Shown here: piece after piece, positions 52,441 through 61,149 of the stretch
How positions within the stretch are numbered: the stretch's first letter is position 1
Layout: the number at the start of each line of letters is the position of its first letter
Assembly: GCF_000284095.1 (NCBI RefSeq)
Contig: NC_017068.1
Location: 2,790,001 to 2,854,000, forward strand
Reading direction: 5' to 3'
DNA length: 64,000 nt
DNA from: Selenomonas ruminantium subsp. lactilytica TAM6421
GTDB lineage: Bacteria > Bacillota > Negativicutes > Selenomonadales > Selenomonadaceae
Notes under the pieces: model-generated
The model's input: the letters and a program-made list of their open reading frames with translations, nothing else
Databases searched by the model: none
What the model was told of the DNA's origin: nothing
Program-made: the position numbers and the translations under genes

Positions 52441-53428
52441 CTAGGTTTTGTCCACTTGTTTCCCTACAAATCACAACGCTATCATACATCATCATGACAA
52501 CGCCCTCTTCATAATTTCCTATTTGTTCTTCGTTTTCCAAACCATGCAAATTTCGTTCTATCATTTTTATAAAATCTACACCAGCACCGTATGCATGAAG
52601 ATAAGCTCCACCGAAACGTGGATTTACTTCTGACAGATAATACTTGCCGTTCTTATAGAAAAAGTCTGCATCGATAGGACCATTAAACTTAAATTTACTC
52701 AAAGCTTCCTGCGCAAAATCGAACAACTTTTGATCCTTAAACGAGATCGTCTTATTCGCACCACCAATAGTTGTGCTGATCTTCCTCTTTGAAAAAATTG
52801 CTATTGGCTTGTGACTTATAGTATCCACATAGACATCGGCATCAAGGTCGAAACATCCTTCTCCAGTCATCAGTTCCTGGGCTATCAAACCAGAATCCTG
52901 CTTAAATGCATCCTTCAATTCAGCGATTGTCTGAACTTTTCTCGCGCCAACACTTCCGCTACCTGTCCTGGGCTTTACGAACACAGGTAGAGAAACCTCA
53001 CCAGCATCAAGAGCTAATTTAACTTCCTCATAAGTTCCCCAAGTCATTACTGCTCTAATCCCCTGTGCTTTCAGATATTTGTACATCTCATACTTATTGA
53101 AGCAGAGTTTTGCAGTCTCTGTGTATGGAGCCAGAACCTCAACGCCTATTTCAGCGAATCTCTCCCTATTCTCCGAAAGAATCATTATCTCTGGATCAAT
53201 GAATGTGGTTACAGCATTGATATCTTCTTTCTTGCAAATATCCAAAATCACATTTATATATTCCGGAGCATCAATTCTCGGTACCAAGTACTGTTTATCT
53301 GCAAAATACAAAGCAGGTGCATAAGGACTATTATCAGTAGCTATAATCCTCGCCCCCTCTTCTATTGAAGACTTGAAGTTTTTCATCAACTCTCCACGAC
53401 GACCAACACTACACATCAAGTAATTCAT
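52424..53428 (-). CDS. ATP-grasp ligase (carbamoyl-phosphate-synthase-like)
   Basis: 334 residues from ATG 53428 (GGAGACTG before it). The N-terminal pre-ATP-grasp fold has CSVGRRGELMKNF and ATDNSPYAPALYFAD. The ATP-grasp core has PVFVKPRTGSGSVGARKV, GLIAQELMTGEGCFDLDADVY and YLSEVNPRFGGAYLHAYGAG with metal-binding E and N. Such enzymes join a carboxylate to an amine through an acyl phosphate. Placed between the aminotransferase/initiating-transferase genes and glycosyltransferases, it may attach an amino acid to an amino sugar; the substrate is unproven. Confidence 0.82.
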   Translation of the reverse strand: MNYLMCSVGRRGELMKNFKSSIEEGARIIATDNSPYAPALYFADKQYLVPRIDAPEYINVILDICKKEDINAVTTFIDPEIMILSENRERFAEIGVEVLAPYTETAKLCFNKYEMYKYLKAQGIRAVMTWGTYEEVKLALDAGEVSLPVFVKPRTGSGSVGARKVQTIAELKDAFKQDSGLIAQELMTGEGCFDLDADVYVDTISHKPIAIFSKRKISTTIGGANKTISFKDQKLFDFAQEALSKFKFNGPIDADFFYKNGKYYLSEVNPRFGGAYLHAYGAGVDFIKMIERNLHGLENEEQIGNYEEGVVMMMYDSVVICRETSGQNLDVIAK

Positions 53429-53444
53429 CTTAAACAGTCTCCAT

Positions 53445-54080
53445 TTAACTATTTCTTGGTTTCCGCCCAAGTTCAACACAGTAATCAACAAAGCTTTCCA
53501 TAGTTACAGAGGTATCCGAATTAATTCCCTCACGTTTAACCACAGCCTTTACGGTGTCAACAATAATCCTTAGATCACCGATAAACGTAATACGTTCAAC
53601 ATATTTCAAATCCATCGCAAATTTATCATCCCAATTGACTGCATTACGCCCGTGTGCCTGTGCATAACCAGTCAGTCCAGGCCTGACATCATGACGATGA
53701 GATTGTTCTTCTGTATACCAAGGAAGGTATCTGACCAGAAGAGGCCTAGGGCCTACTATTGACATATGGCCTGCAAGGATATTAAACAACTCAGGAAGTT
53801 CATCCAGTGAGGTTGAACGTAAAAATTTTCCGTAGGCATTCAGCCTAAATTCATCAGGTAACAAGGTTCCATCTTTGTCCTTATCATTCGTCATTGTCCT
53901 GAACTTTATGAGTTTGAACACTTTCTCATGGCAGCCGGGTCTTTCCTGGGTAAAAAATGGATTCCCTTTCATCTTGATTGCGCCAATTAATGTTAATAAT
54001 AAAAGCAATGGTGAAAGAATAACTATTGCGCTCAATGAGAGTATAAAATCCATTATTCGTTTTAAATATTTTGCGTACAC
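53445..54080 (-). CDS. Initiating sugar-phosphate transferase (PglC-like)
   Basis: 211 residues of the small bacterial sugar transferase type: one re-entrant N-terminal helix (RIMDFILSLSAIVILSPLLL), then NPFFTQERPGCHEKVFKLIKFRTM split over the conserved Pro/Arg region, LRSTSLDELPELFNILAGHMS (catalytic D-E pair) and VGPRPLL, VRPGLTGYAQ. It moves a sugar phosphate from UDP to undecaprenyl phosphate, the first membrane step. With the dehydratase and aminotransferase beside it, a diacetamido-type or 4-amino sugar is the likely first residue. Confidence 0.9.
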   Translation of the reverse strand: MYAKYLKRIMDFILSLSAIVILSPLLLLLTLIGAIKMKGNPFFTQERPGCHEKVFKLIKFRTMTNDKDKDGTLLPDEFRLNAYGKFLRSTSLDELPELFNILAGHMSIVGPRPLLVRYLPWYTEEQSHRHDVRPGLTGYAQAHGRNAVNWDDKFAMDLKYVERITFIGDLRIIVDTVKAVVKREGINSDTSVTMESFVDYCVELGRKPRNS

Positions 54081-54089
54081 AATCTACTC

Positions 54090-55358
54090 CTACTCAAAGC
54101 ACTTATGAATAATTTCTATAATCTTATCCTGCTGTTCAGCATTCATCTTATTGTCACTGGGCAGGCATAAACCTCTCTGAAAGATATCTGCTCCCACATC
54201 AATGCCATTTCCTTCAATATAGGCATTGCTTTTACCACGGCCATTGCCTTCTACTGTTACAAATGGACTTGCTCGGTAAATCGGCTGCATATGCATGGGC
54301 TTCCAAATTGGTCTGCCCTCTGCATTGATTGATGTTATGGCATCCAATATTTCCTGTGGTGAACTTTTGCCACTTTCATGTTTGTAAAGGTAATCCTGCT
54401 CTCCTCTGACCTGCGGAGCCATAGCTTCTTTATCGATAATCATGCAGGATAGCCAAAAGTTTGGCTGGCTGTTTTCCTTATCCCAGGGATTCATCTTTAC
54501 GGGCAAGTCAGCTAAGCCTTTTTCATAGCGCTCATAAATAGCTTTTTTCTGAGCAATGTGTTCGTCCAGATATGGAATCTGGCCACGGACAATACCGGCA
54601 ATGATATTGCTCATGCGATAGTTGTAGCCGATTTCCTCATGCTGATACCAAGGTGCTGCTTCACGGCTCTGGGTGGACCATTTTCTGACCTTATCTGCGT
54701 CTTCTTTGCTGTCTGTCAGGAACATACCACCGGAACTGCCGGTGATGATCTTGTTGCCGTTGAAGGATATGCAGTTGTAGTTGCCAAGGGTTCCAGTTTC
54801 CACCCATTTCCCATTCAGCTTGTATTTTGCGCCCAGAGATTCGGCGGCATCCTCTACAATAAGGGCACCATGTTTGTCACAGATATCTTTTATCTGCTGT
54901 ATTTTGCCGGGGGTACCATAAAGATGGGCCACAATCACAAGCTTTACTTCCGGATATATCTCGAAGGCTTTTGCCAGTGCTTCTGGGCACATATTCCAGG
55001 TATCGTATTCCGTGTCAATAAATACGGCTTCGCCATCTTCATAGGCCACCGGATTGATGCTGGCATCAAAGGTGACATCTGAGCAGAAAACCTTGTGTCC
55101 CTGCAGTGTGCCGGCGTTGGGCTTTGCCTGGCCGTAGAGTTTTTCGCCTGCAAGTTTGGTTGCCAAATGAAGTGCTGCTGTGCCAGCAGATAACGCTACG
55201 GCATATTTGCAGCCAACGTATTCGGCGATTTGTTCCTCGATTGCATTTATATTGGCACCAACGGTGGATACCCAGTTGGTGCGAATGGCTTCATTCACCC
55301 ATTTTTGCTCTTCTCCGTGCATGGTGGGGGAGGAAAGCCATATTTTAGTATTTGACAT
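54090..55358 (-). CDS. DegT/DnrJ/EryC1/StrS aminotransferase (PglE-like)
   Basis: 422 residues, PLP-dependent. The conserved GCKYAVALSAGTAALHLATK phosphate-binding strand, IVEDAAESLGAKY, and the PLP lysine in NCISFNGNKIITGSSGG are present. It aminates the 4-keto group of UDP-4-keto-6-deoxy-GlcNAc made by the neighbouring dehydratase, giving the 4-amino sugar. The stop overlaps the dehydratase start by one base. An N-terminal MSNTKIWLSSPTMHGEEQKWV is typical of the family. Confidence 0.9.
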   Translation of the reverse strand: MSNTKIWLSSPTMHGEEQKWVNEAIRTNWVSTVGANINAIEEQIAEYVGCKYAVALSAGTAALHLATKLAGEKLYGQAKPNAGTLQGHKVFCSDVTFDASINPVAYEDGEAVFIDTEYDTWNMCPEALAKAFEIYPEVKLVIVAHLYGTPGKIQQIKDICDKHGALIVEDAAESLGAKYKLNGKWVETGTLGNYNCISFNGNKIITGSSGGMFLTDSKEDADKVRKWSTQSREAAPWYQHEEIGYNYRMSNIIAGIVRGQIPYLDEHIAQKKAIYERYEKGLADLPVKMNPWDKENSQPNFWLSCMIIDKEAMAPQVRGEQDYLYKHESGKSSPQEILDAITSINAEGRPIWKPMHMQPIYRASPFVTVEGNGRGKSNAYIEGNGIDVGADIFQRGLCLPSDNKMNAEQQDKIIEIIHKCFE

Positions 55359-57196
55359 TAATCAATACCTTCTTCCAATTGTTTGCTTTTGTAGGTTGGT
55401 ATCATATGCTTCAAGGTTTGTAGGATTATTTGCCTGTCTGTAGTTTCCTGCAAGGTTTGCAGGCTTTGTTTCAGATCTGCTTCATCCAATGGCTGAATAT
55501 GCGCCTTGAAGATTTTCTTGTGTTTTGTGCTGGTGGTGCCTTCTTCACTGGTGAGAAGTTCTTCGTAAAGCTTTTCACCGGGACGCAAGCCCGTGTAAAC
55601 GATCTTTATATCCTTGTCCGGTGTAAGCCCGTGAAGCCTGATGAGATCCTCAGCCATATCTTTGATTTTTACAGGCTTGCCCATATCGAAGAGGAAGACT
55701 TCCCCGCCTTCCGCCTGACTGCCGGCCTGCAGTACAAGCTGCACTGCTTCCGGAATCAGCATAAAGAATCTGGTCATATCCTTGTGCGTGACCGTTATGG
55801 GCCCGCCATTGGCGATCTGCCGCTCAAAGAGAGGCACAACACTTCCCCGGCTGCCAAGGACATTACCGAATCTTACCGTGACAAACTTGGTCTGGCTATG
55901 CTGGTTGATTTCCTGCAGCACAAGTTCGGCGGCGCGTTTGGTTGCTCCCATCACGCTGGTGGGGTTTACTGCCTTGTCAGTGGAAATCAGGACAAAGATT
56001 TCGGCCTGATTCTGATCGGATAGCTCGGCCACATTTTTGGTGCCAAAGACATTATTGCGAATCGCTTCCTCCGGCTGGATTTCCATCAGGGGCACATGCT
56101 TGTGGGCTGCGGCATGGAATACCACCTGGGGCTGAAACCGCTTGAAGATGCGTGCCATACGTTCCCGATCTGTGATATTGGCAATTACCGTATGATAGGT
56201 CTGCTCCGGGAATTTGCGCTTCAGCTCCTGATGGATTTCATAGATGCTGTTTTCCCCTCGGCCTAAAAGAATGATTTCCTTTGCCCCTACCCGGCTGATC
56301 TGTCTTGAGATTTCCGAGCCTATGGAACCGCCGGCGCCGGTGATCAGCACGGTCTTGCCTGCGATGTAGTTGGTAATCTTGCCAAAGTCCAGATGGATGG
56401 GGTCGCGCCGCAGCAGGTCTTCCAGGCGGATTTCCCGCATTTCCCCTGCGTTCATCTCGTCACTGACCATTTCATAAATGCCCGGCATAATACGAACCTT
56501 GGAACCGGTTTTGCGGCACAGATTGTCAATATGACGAATGGTATCGCCATCCGCCGAAGGTATGGCAATCACAATTTCATCAATATTATTAGCTTTTACC
56601 ACCTGGGGCAGTTCGTTGATATTCCCCAGAACGGGAAAACCAGCCAATCTGCCCTTACGTTTTTTTTCATCATCATCCACAAAGCCAATAATATTGGTGG
56701 TGGCATTGGCATTCTGTTCCAACTCCCGCACCAGCATGGCTCCTGCATCACCAGCACCAACAATCAAGAGGTTTTCTTTGTCTCCCTTGGATTCCGTCAC
56801 CAGATCGAGATTGACCTTGAACATCAAACGGCTGGCGCCGATTGTGCAAATACTCAGCAACCAGGTGAGAATGATTACGCTGCGGGGGACGGGAATATCC
56901 GCCACCGTGGTGATGATGAACACTGCCGTCTGGGACAATGTCACCGCCCCCACAATGGCTACCAGATCCCGCATGCGGGCATAATGCCAAATACGGTGAT
57001 ACATGCCATAAAAATAGAAAATCGCCAGACTGATAATCACCATCCATGGTAAGCAGTTGCGAAAAGTAACATACTCTGTGGCAGGTATGCTGCCCTCAAA
57101 ACGCAGCAACAGGGCAAAAATCGGAACCACAGACAGAATAATGGCGTCTATTAAAATGAGTTTTAGTTTATCCCTTATTTTCTCCAAATAATTCAA
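55358..57196 (-). CDS. Membrane-bound UDP-GlcNAc 4,6-dehydratase (PglF/CapD-like)
   Basis: 612 residues. Four membrane helices (residues 12-110) are followed by a CoA-binding-like Rossmann domain (LLIVGAGDAGAMLVREL) and the SDR domain with VLITGAGGSIGSEISRQ and STDKAVNPTSVMGATKR, where Met replaces the usual catalytic Tyr as in PglF/FlaA1-type dehydratases. It converts UDP-GlcNAc to the 4-keto-6-deoxy sugar. It is the second gene of the operon, three bases from wzz. Confidence 0.9.
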   Translation of the reverse strand: MNYLEKIRDKLKLILIDAIILSVVPIFALLLRFEGSIPATEYVTFRNCLPWMVIISLAIFYFYGMYHRIWHYARMRDLVAIVGAVTLSQTAVFIITTVADIPVPRSVIILTWLLSICTIGASRLMFKVNLDLVTESKGDKENLLIVGAGDAGAMLVRELEQNANATTNIIGFVDDDEKKRKGRLAGFPVLGNINELPQVVKANNIDEIVIAIPSADGDTIRHIDNLCRKTGSKVRIMPGIYEMVSDEMNAGEMREIRLEDLLRRDPIHLDFGKITNYIAGKTVLITGAGGSIGSEISRQISRVGAKEIILLGRGENSIYEIHQELKRKFPEQTYHTVIANITDRERMARIFKRFQPQVVFHAAAHKHVPLMEIQPEEAIRNNVFGTKNVAELSDQNQAEIFVLISTDKAVNPTSVMGATKRAAELVLQEINQHSQTKFVTVRFGNVLGSRGSVVPLFERQIANGGPITVTHKDMTRFFMLIPEAVQLVLQAGSQAEGGEVFLFDMGKPVKIKDMAEDLIRLHGLTPDKDIKIVYTGLRPGEKLYEELLTSEEGTTSTKHKKIFKAHIQPLDEADLKQSLQTLQETTDRQIILQTLKHMIPTYKSKQLEEGID

Positions 57197-57198
57197 TG

Positions 57199-58545
57199 TT
57201 AAGCCTCTTCTCGTTTATACTGGATCAGGCCATATCCAAAGCTGATCAGGCAGCCGATTATAAAACCGATGCCTGTGATTAACACCTTCCTTGGCCCTGC
57301 TGGTCTGTTTACATCAGGCAAATTAGCTGAATCCACCACCTGTACATCCATGGAATCCATGGCCTGCTGGATGCGGTTTTGCTCGAACCGCGTTTGCAGA
57401 TTGCTATAAATCTCTTCTTTTATTTTGGTATCCCGCTGCAGGTCCATGTAGTCCTGCACTTTTTGCGGGAACGCATCCAGTTTCTTTTGTTTTTCATCCC
57501 GGCGCTTTTCGATGGCCTCTTCACTGGCTTTGGATACGTCGATGGCTACCTGGGCGTTTATCTGTTCCTGTATCAATGCTGCCTGGGCAGGGGTAGATGT
57601 TGCATATTTAGAACCCACTACCGTATTCACCTCATTGGTCAGGCTTTGCTGCAGCTGGCTCAGCTGTTCCTGGGCACGGATAACTGCCGGATTTTCATCG
57701 GTGTATTTCTGCCGCAGACTGACAACTTCCAACTGTTTGGCCACAATCTTATCCCGCAGGCCCTGTACCGTGGGGTTGTCGCTAATCTGGAAGTTAATGC
57801 TTTTTGCCTTTACTTCGCCCAATTTCGCTGTTACGCTGTCTATCTTAACCTGATTGGCAGTCTGGCTTACTTTCATCTGGCCGATGGCTTCGTCAAAGGC
57901 GTTCATTTTATTCACCGCCGCCTTGGCCTGTTCATCCGGACTGTAAATGCCATGCTCCTGCTGGTAGCTGGCAAATTTATTGCGGGCTTCTTCCGCTTCT
58001 TTTTTGGCATTCTCGATACGCTCAGCCAGGAACTGCATCAGGATACTCTGAGTTTCCTTATTCATATCCGTCATCATCTGCAGGAAGTTATCCACCACAT
58101 GCTGAGAGATCATCTGTGCTTCTTCCGGCGACTTACCCGTAGCCGTAACCGTGATAATATTGGTCTGCTTGACGTTCTCTATCTTCAGATTTTTCTTGGC
58201 AAAATCTTTGGGCAGCAGATTTTTTTTCTTGTCTTCATCCCAATCCAATTCGTCGATAATAGGTTGCAGAACGGTGTTGGACTTCATTAATTCCATATAA
58301 TTCATGACAGGAGAAGTAGACGCTGCGCCCATCCCCATAGCCGCCATAGCCTGTGATGCTTCCGTAACACCAACACCTCTTACACGGGCTTGTACGGTAG
58401 TTGTAGATTCATAAGTCTTCGGCAGGGCAAAAGACACGATAAGGGCCAGTGCTGTACAGCCACCAACAATCTTGCCCACTGTCTTCTTGCGGTCAGCAAG
58501 AATGTGCATCAATCTGCCCAGATCAAGGCTCTCTTCATTTTCCAT
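57199..58545 (-). CDS. Wzz-family chain-length determinant / polysaccharide co-polymerase
   Basis: 448 residues. The Wzz domain starts with DLGRLMHILADRKKTVGKIVGG and the first membrane helix, has a long periplasmic coiled coil (residues 150-340), and ends in a proline-flanked second helix (DVNRPAGPRKVLITGIGFIIG). No tyrosine-kinase domain is fused and none is seen nearby. It sets polymer length. It is the first gene of the capsule operon, behind a consensus promoter. Confidence 0.88.
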   Translation of the reverse strand: MENEESLDLGRLMHILADRKKTVGKIVGGCTALALIVSFALPKTYESTTTVQARVRGVGVTEASQAMAAMGMGAASTSPVMNYMELMKSNTVLQPIIDELDWDEDKKKNLLPKDFAKKNLKIENVKQTNIITVTATGKSPEEAQMISQHVVDNFLQMMTDMNKETQSILMQFLAERIENAKKEAEEARNKFASYQQEHGIYSPDEQAKAAVNKMNAFDEAIGQMKVSQTANQVKIDSVTAKLGEVKAKSINFQISDNPTVQGLRDKIVAKQLEVVSLRQKYTDENPAVIRAQEQLSQLQQSLTNEVNTVVGSKYATSTPAQAALIQEQINAQVAIDVSKASEEAIEKRRDEKQKKLDAFPQKVQDYMDLQRDTKIKEEIYSNLQTRFEQNRIQQAMDSMDVQVVDSANLPDVNRPAGPRKVLITGIGFIIGCLISFGYGLIQYKREEA

Positions 58546-58614
58546 GCTTAAATTTCGCTCCTCATTGTGTCATTTTGTATTATGTTGCTTTTTTTGTCGC
58601 ATTACGCAACTCCT

Positions 58615-58643
58615 ATTATATGTTTCATATTGCCATAAGTCAA
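58615..58643 (-). promoter_or_regulatory. Main promoter of the capsule operon
   Basis: On the minus strand TTGACT (58638-58643), 17 bases, TATAAT (58615-58620). The expected start near 58608 gives a leader of about 60 bases before wzz. Confidence 0.82.
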
Positions 58644-58644
58644 T

Positions 58645-58661
58645 ATAATGCGTTTCATTAT
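58645..58661. promoter_or_regulatory. Palindrome between the capsule operon and the XRE gene
   Basis: ATAATG-CGTTT-CATTAT, a 6-bp perfect inverted repeat, lies directly upstream of the wzz -35 box. It also lies upstream of the TATAAT (58696-58701) of the divergent XRE gene. It is a candidate operator for that regulator; this is inference. Confidence 0.45.
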
Positions 58662-58724
58662 GACACTATTTCTGCCCATAACGGAAATTCTTTCATATAA
58701 TGAAGTAAGTTTTACACGCAAGGA

Positions 58725-59108
58725 GTGATTCGCATCGAAAACAAACTGCAAAACTTACGGGAACTGCATGATATGAAGCAGCAGGATGTAGCCAAAGCCT
58801 TAGGTGTCAGCCGTTCTACTTATGCCAATTACGAATCAGGCCGCCGTGCACCTGATATTGACACGCTGATGCGCTTAGCTGATATATACGGCATTACGCT
58901 GGACGAGCTGACCGGCCATCAAGTGAAGCCGGCCAATGGCATCAAGTTGACCAATCAGGCCATGCGCCTGCTCAAAAGTTTCAACCAACTGCCGGCCCCT
59001 GCCCAGGAATGGTATATTTCCCATATGGCCTTTGATGTTAAAGCCGTAAAATATTCACCAGAGCTGCAGCCCGCTGTTGTGGCAGAAAAATTAAACGCAA
59101 AAAAATAG
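58725..59108 (+). CDS. XRE-family transcriptional regulator
   Basis: About 125 residues. The N-terminal helix-turn-helix is LRELHDMKQQDVAKALGVSR with STYANYESGRRAPD, a classical Cro/CI HTH_3. The C-terminal half (NGIKLTNQAMRLLKSFNQLP) is helical and not assigned. The start is unsettled: GTG at 58725 overlaps the AAGGAG ribosome site, while the spacing favours ATC at 58734, a very rare start codon. Divergent from the capsule operon with a shared palindrome, it probably controls that operon. Confidence 0.85.
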   Translation: MIRIENKLQNLRELHDMKQQDVAKALGVSRSTYANYESGRRAPDIDTLMRLADIYGITLDELTGHQVKPANGIKLTNQAMRLLKSFNQLPAPAQEWYISHMAFDVKAVKYSPELQPAVVAEKLNAKK

Positions 59109-59146
59109 GCATTCCGATCGCTATTGATCGAAATGCCTATTTTTTA
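59107..59146. terminator. Bidirectional terminator between the XRE and MFS genes
   Basis: AGGCATT-C-CGATC / GATCG-A-AATGCCT forms a 12-bp stem with one mismatch and T runs on both strands, serving the two converging genes. Confidence 0.82.
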
Positions 59147-59152
59147 TATTTC

Positions 59153-60493
59153 TTATTCTACTGCCAATGCAGCTTCTTTTTCCTCCGCATTGAGCTGTGC
59201 CATATCCTTACGCACAGCACCGTTCCAATGATATTTCACCGTCAATACCAACAGGGCTGCGGCGGCCATGAAGGCGGCCATGATGTAGTAACCCCAGTCA
59301 AAGGCACCAGTTAGGCCATGTACCCAGGCCATCATATTGGGACCTACCCAGCCGCCGATATTGCCGCAGGAGTTAATGAGGGCCACGGATGCTGCGGCAG
59401 CGGGGCCGGTCAGGAAGGTGGTCGGTATCGTCCACCATACACCCATGGCGGCGTAGATGCCGATAGCAGACAGGCAGACCAGGAACAGGGCCATGCCCAT
59501 GCTGCCGGCATGGGGAGACATGCCCAAGCCGATAGCACCTACGAGCAGAGCACCGGCCACATGCCAAACCTTGTCACCGGTTCTCGTGGAAGTATGGCCG
59601 ATGATGACCTGTACCACCAGTGCTGCCAGCATAGGAATGGCGATGGCGCCGCCCAGCAGGGACGTAGACCAGCCGGACAGGCCTTTGAGGACGGTGGGCA
59701 TCCAGAAGTTGAAGCCCCAGAAACCAACTACCCAGAGGAAATAAATCAGGCAGAGTTTCAATACCTTCGGTTCACAGAAAGCCTGCCAAACCGTATATTT
59801 CTTGACGCGGTGCATCGCGGCCTGTTCTTCTTCATATACCTTGTTCAGATAAGCCTTTTCCTCAGCATTGAGCCAATGTGCCTGATCCGGACGATCCTTC
59901 ACGGCAAAGAAGAAATAGACGGCAAAGGCCAGTGCAGGAAGTGCTTCGAGAATGAAGAGTTCCTGCCAGCCATGCAGGCCGAACAGGGAAGTTTCCAACA
60001 GGACGCCGGCCAGGGGCGCGCCGATAATCGTAGAAATCAACAGGGACGTGAGCATCAGGGACGTTGCTCTGGCCCGCTCCCCGGCAGCAAACCAGCGCGG
60101 GAACAGGACCGAATAGATGACCGGATAGAGGCTGGCTTCAGAGGCACCCAGCAGGAACCGGCACAAGTAGAATTCCGACGGCGTTTTTACAAAGGCCATA
60201 TACACGCACACCAATCCCCAGGTGAACATGATGCGGGCAATCCATTTCGTGGCGGAGAATTTCGCCGCCACTAGGGAACCGGGCACTTCAAAGATCAGAT
60301 AACCCACGAAGAAAATACCGGCGCCCATACCGAAGATTTCCGGCGTGAGCCAGGGCATATCTGCTGTCATGGTCAGTTTCGCATAGGCCACATTGACGCG
60401 GTCAATGCAGGCGATAATGGATACCAGGAATACCGGCAGGATGATGCGCCAGTCCCGTTTCCGTTTGAGTTGTTGCAAGTCTACAGCTTCCAT
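59153..60493 (-). CDS. MFS transporter, anion:cation symporter (ACS) type
   Basis: 446 residues, twelve membrane helices. The ACS signature ACIDRVNVAYAKL lies in helix 1, with RFLLGASEASLYPVI in helix 4 and a central loop of charged residues. ACS members usually import organic anions such as hexuronates, galactonate or tartrate. Here the gene is preceded by a T-box leader that senses an uncharged tRNA, so the substrate may instead be linked to amino-acid supply. The start follows AGGGAGGA. It stands alone. Confidence 0.87.
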   Translation of the reverse strand: MEAVDLQQLKRKRDWRIILPVFLVSIIACIDRVNVAYAKLTMTADMPWLTPEIFGMGAGIFFVGYLIFEVPGSLVAAKFSATKWIARIMFTWGLVCVYMAFVKTPSEFYLCRFLLGASEASLYPVIYSVLFPRWFAAGERARATSLMLTSLLISTIIGAPLAGVLLETSLFGLHGWQELFILEALPALAFAVYFFFAVKDRPDQAHWLNAEEKAYLNKVYEEEQAAMHRVKKYTVWQAFCEPKVLKLCLIYFLWVVGFWGFNFWMPTVLKGLSGWSTSLLGGAIAIPMLAALVVQVIIGHTSTRTGDKVWHVAGALLVGAIGLGMSPHAGSMGMALFLVCLSAIGIYAAMGVWWTIPTTFLTGPAAAASVALINSCGNIGGWVGPNMMAWVHGLTGAFDWGYYIMAAFMAAAALLVLTVKYHWNGAVRKDMAQLNAEEKEAALAVE

Positions 60494-60537
60494 AATGATT
60501 CCTCCCTAAAATAATCATAATTCCATAATAAATAAAA

Positions 60538-60834
60538 AAAGTCCGTCCCTCGAAAGGGACGGACTCGTTTATCCGTGTTACCACCCAAATTCCCTGCCAA
60601 AACAGGGCACTCTGCTACGTACCATCATACGCGGCTCCTATAACGGGAAGCCCCCGTGACCACTTACTGGTTCCATCAGTAAAACCGTTCAGCGCCATGC
60701 CTCAAGGATGATTTTCCATTTCTGCTGGACTATCGGCTTACACCATACCCGATTCGCTAGGAGTCTGCCCGGAAATGTACTCTTTCCTCTCATAGACTGT
60801 ATCTATCATGTGGATTGTTGTTTTCTTGAATACA
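60538..60834 (-). promoter_or_regulatory. T-box riboswitch leader, probably isoleucine-specific
   Basis: Read on the minus strand: the Stem I loop-E half AGAGTA, the distal loop GGTGTAAGCC, the return strand GAAATG and the specifier loop GAAAATCATCC. There AUC followed by A is the likely codon (isoleucine). A conserved TTTGGGTGGTAACACGG T-box follows, whose TGGT pairs with the tRNA ACCA end. It ends with a terminator AGTCCGTCCCT/AGGGACGGACT plus seven T (60534-60572). Uncharged tRNA would favour the antiterminator and switch on the MFS gene. Confidence 0.85.
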
Positions 60835-60840
60835 AGTATT

Positions 60841-60869
60841 ATCTTAGCACCGGAGTGTAAAGTTGTCAA
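60841..60869 (-). promoter_or_regulatory. Promoter of the T-box/MFS transcript
   Basis: On the minus strand TTGACA (60864-60869), 17 bases, TAAGAT (60841-60846). It lies five bases behind the YoeB-type toxin stop codon. Confidence 0.78.
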
Positions 60870-60873
60870 CCCA

Positions 60874-61149
60874 TTATTTGTCCTGATAATGTCCCTTGCA
60901 AGAAAATAATATCAAATTCCCAGCTTCATCCGCATTATAAACCAGCCTATTTTTCTCGTCTATGCGACGGCTCCATGCAGGGTAATAGCGCAAGGGCTCC
61001 GGCTTGCCTTTGCCCTTGCGCAGACCATTGCGTTCAATATCCTTTATCAGCTCATTGATTCGCTTCAATGTTTTTTTATCCTCGACCTGCCATGACACAT
61101 ACTCGGACCAGGCTGTCGGAGTCCAAATGAGATTAATCTCAGACATCAT
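60874..61149 (-). CDS. YoeB/Txe-family toxin
   Basis: 91 residues: LIWTPTAWSEYVSWQVEDKK, INELIKDIERNGLRKGKGKPEPL and the C-terminal SRRIDEKNRLVYNADE followed by FSCKGHYQDK. The Arg/His/Tyr set of YoeB (R-R, ...GHY) is kept, so ribosome-dependent mRNA cleavage is expected. It overlaps the antitoxin gene by 11 bases and ends just before the T-box promoter. Confidence 0.9.
   Translation of the reverse strand: MMSEINLIWTPTAWSEYVSWQVEDKKTLKRINELIKDIERNGLRKGKGKPEPLRYYPAWSRRIDEKNRLVYNADEAGNLILFSCKGHYQDK

Noticed and set aside
60661-60720. Ala (GCA) or Trp (TGG) as T-box specifier after CTTGAG
   Set aside because: Those triplets lie below the specifier loop. The loop opposite AGTA is GAAAATCA, in which AUC followed by a purine fits best.
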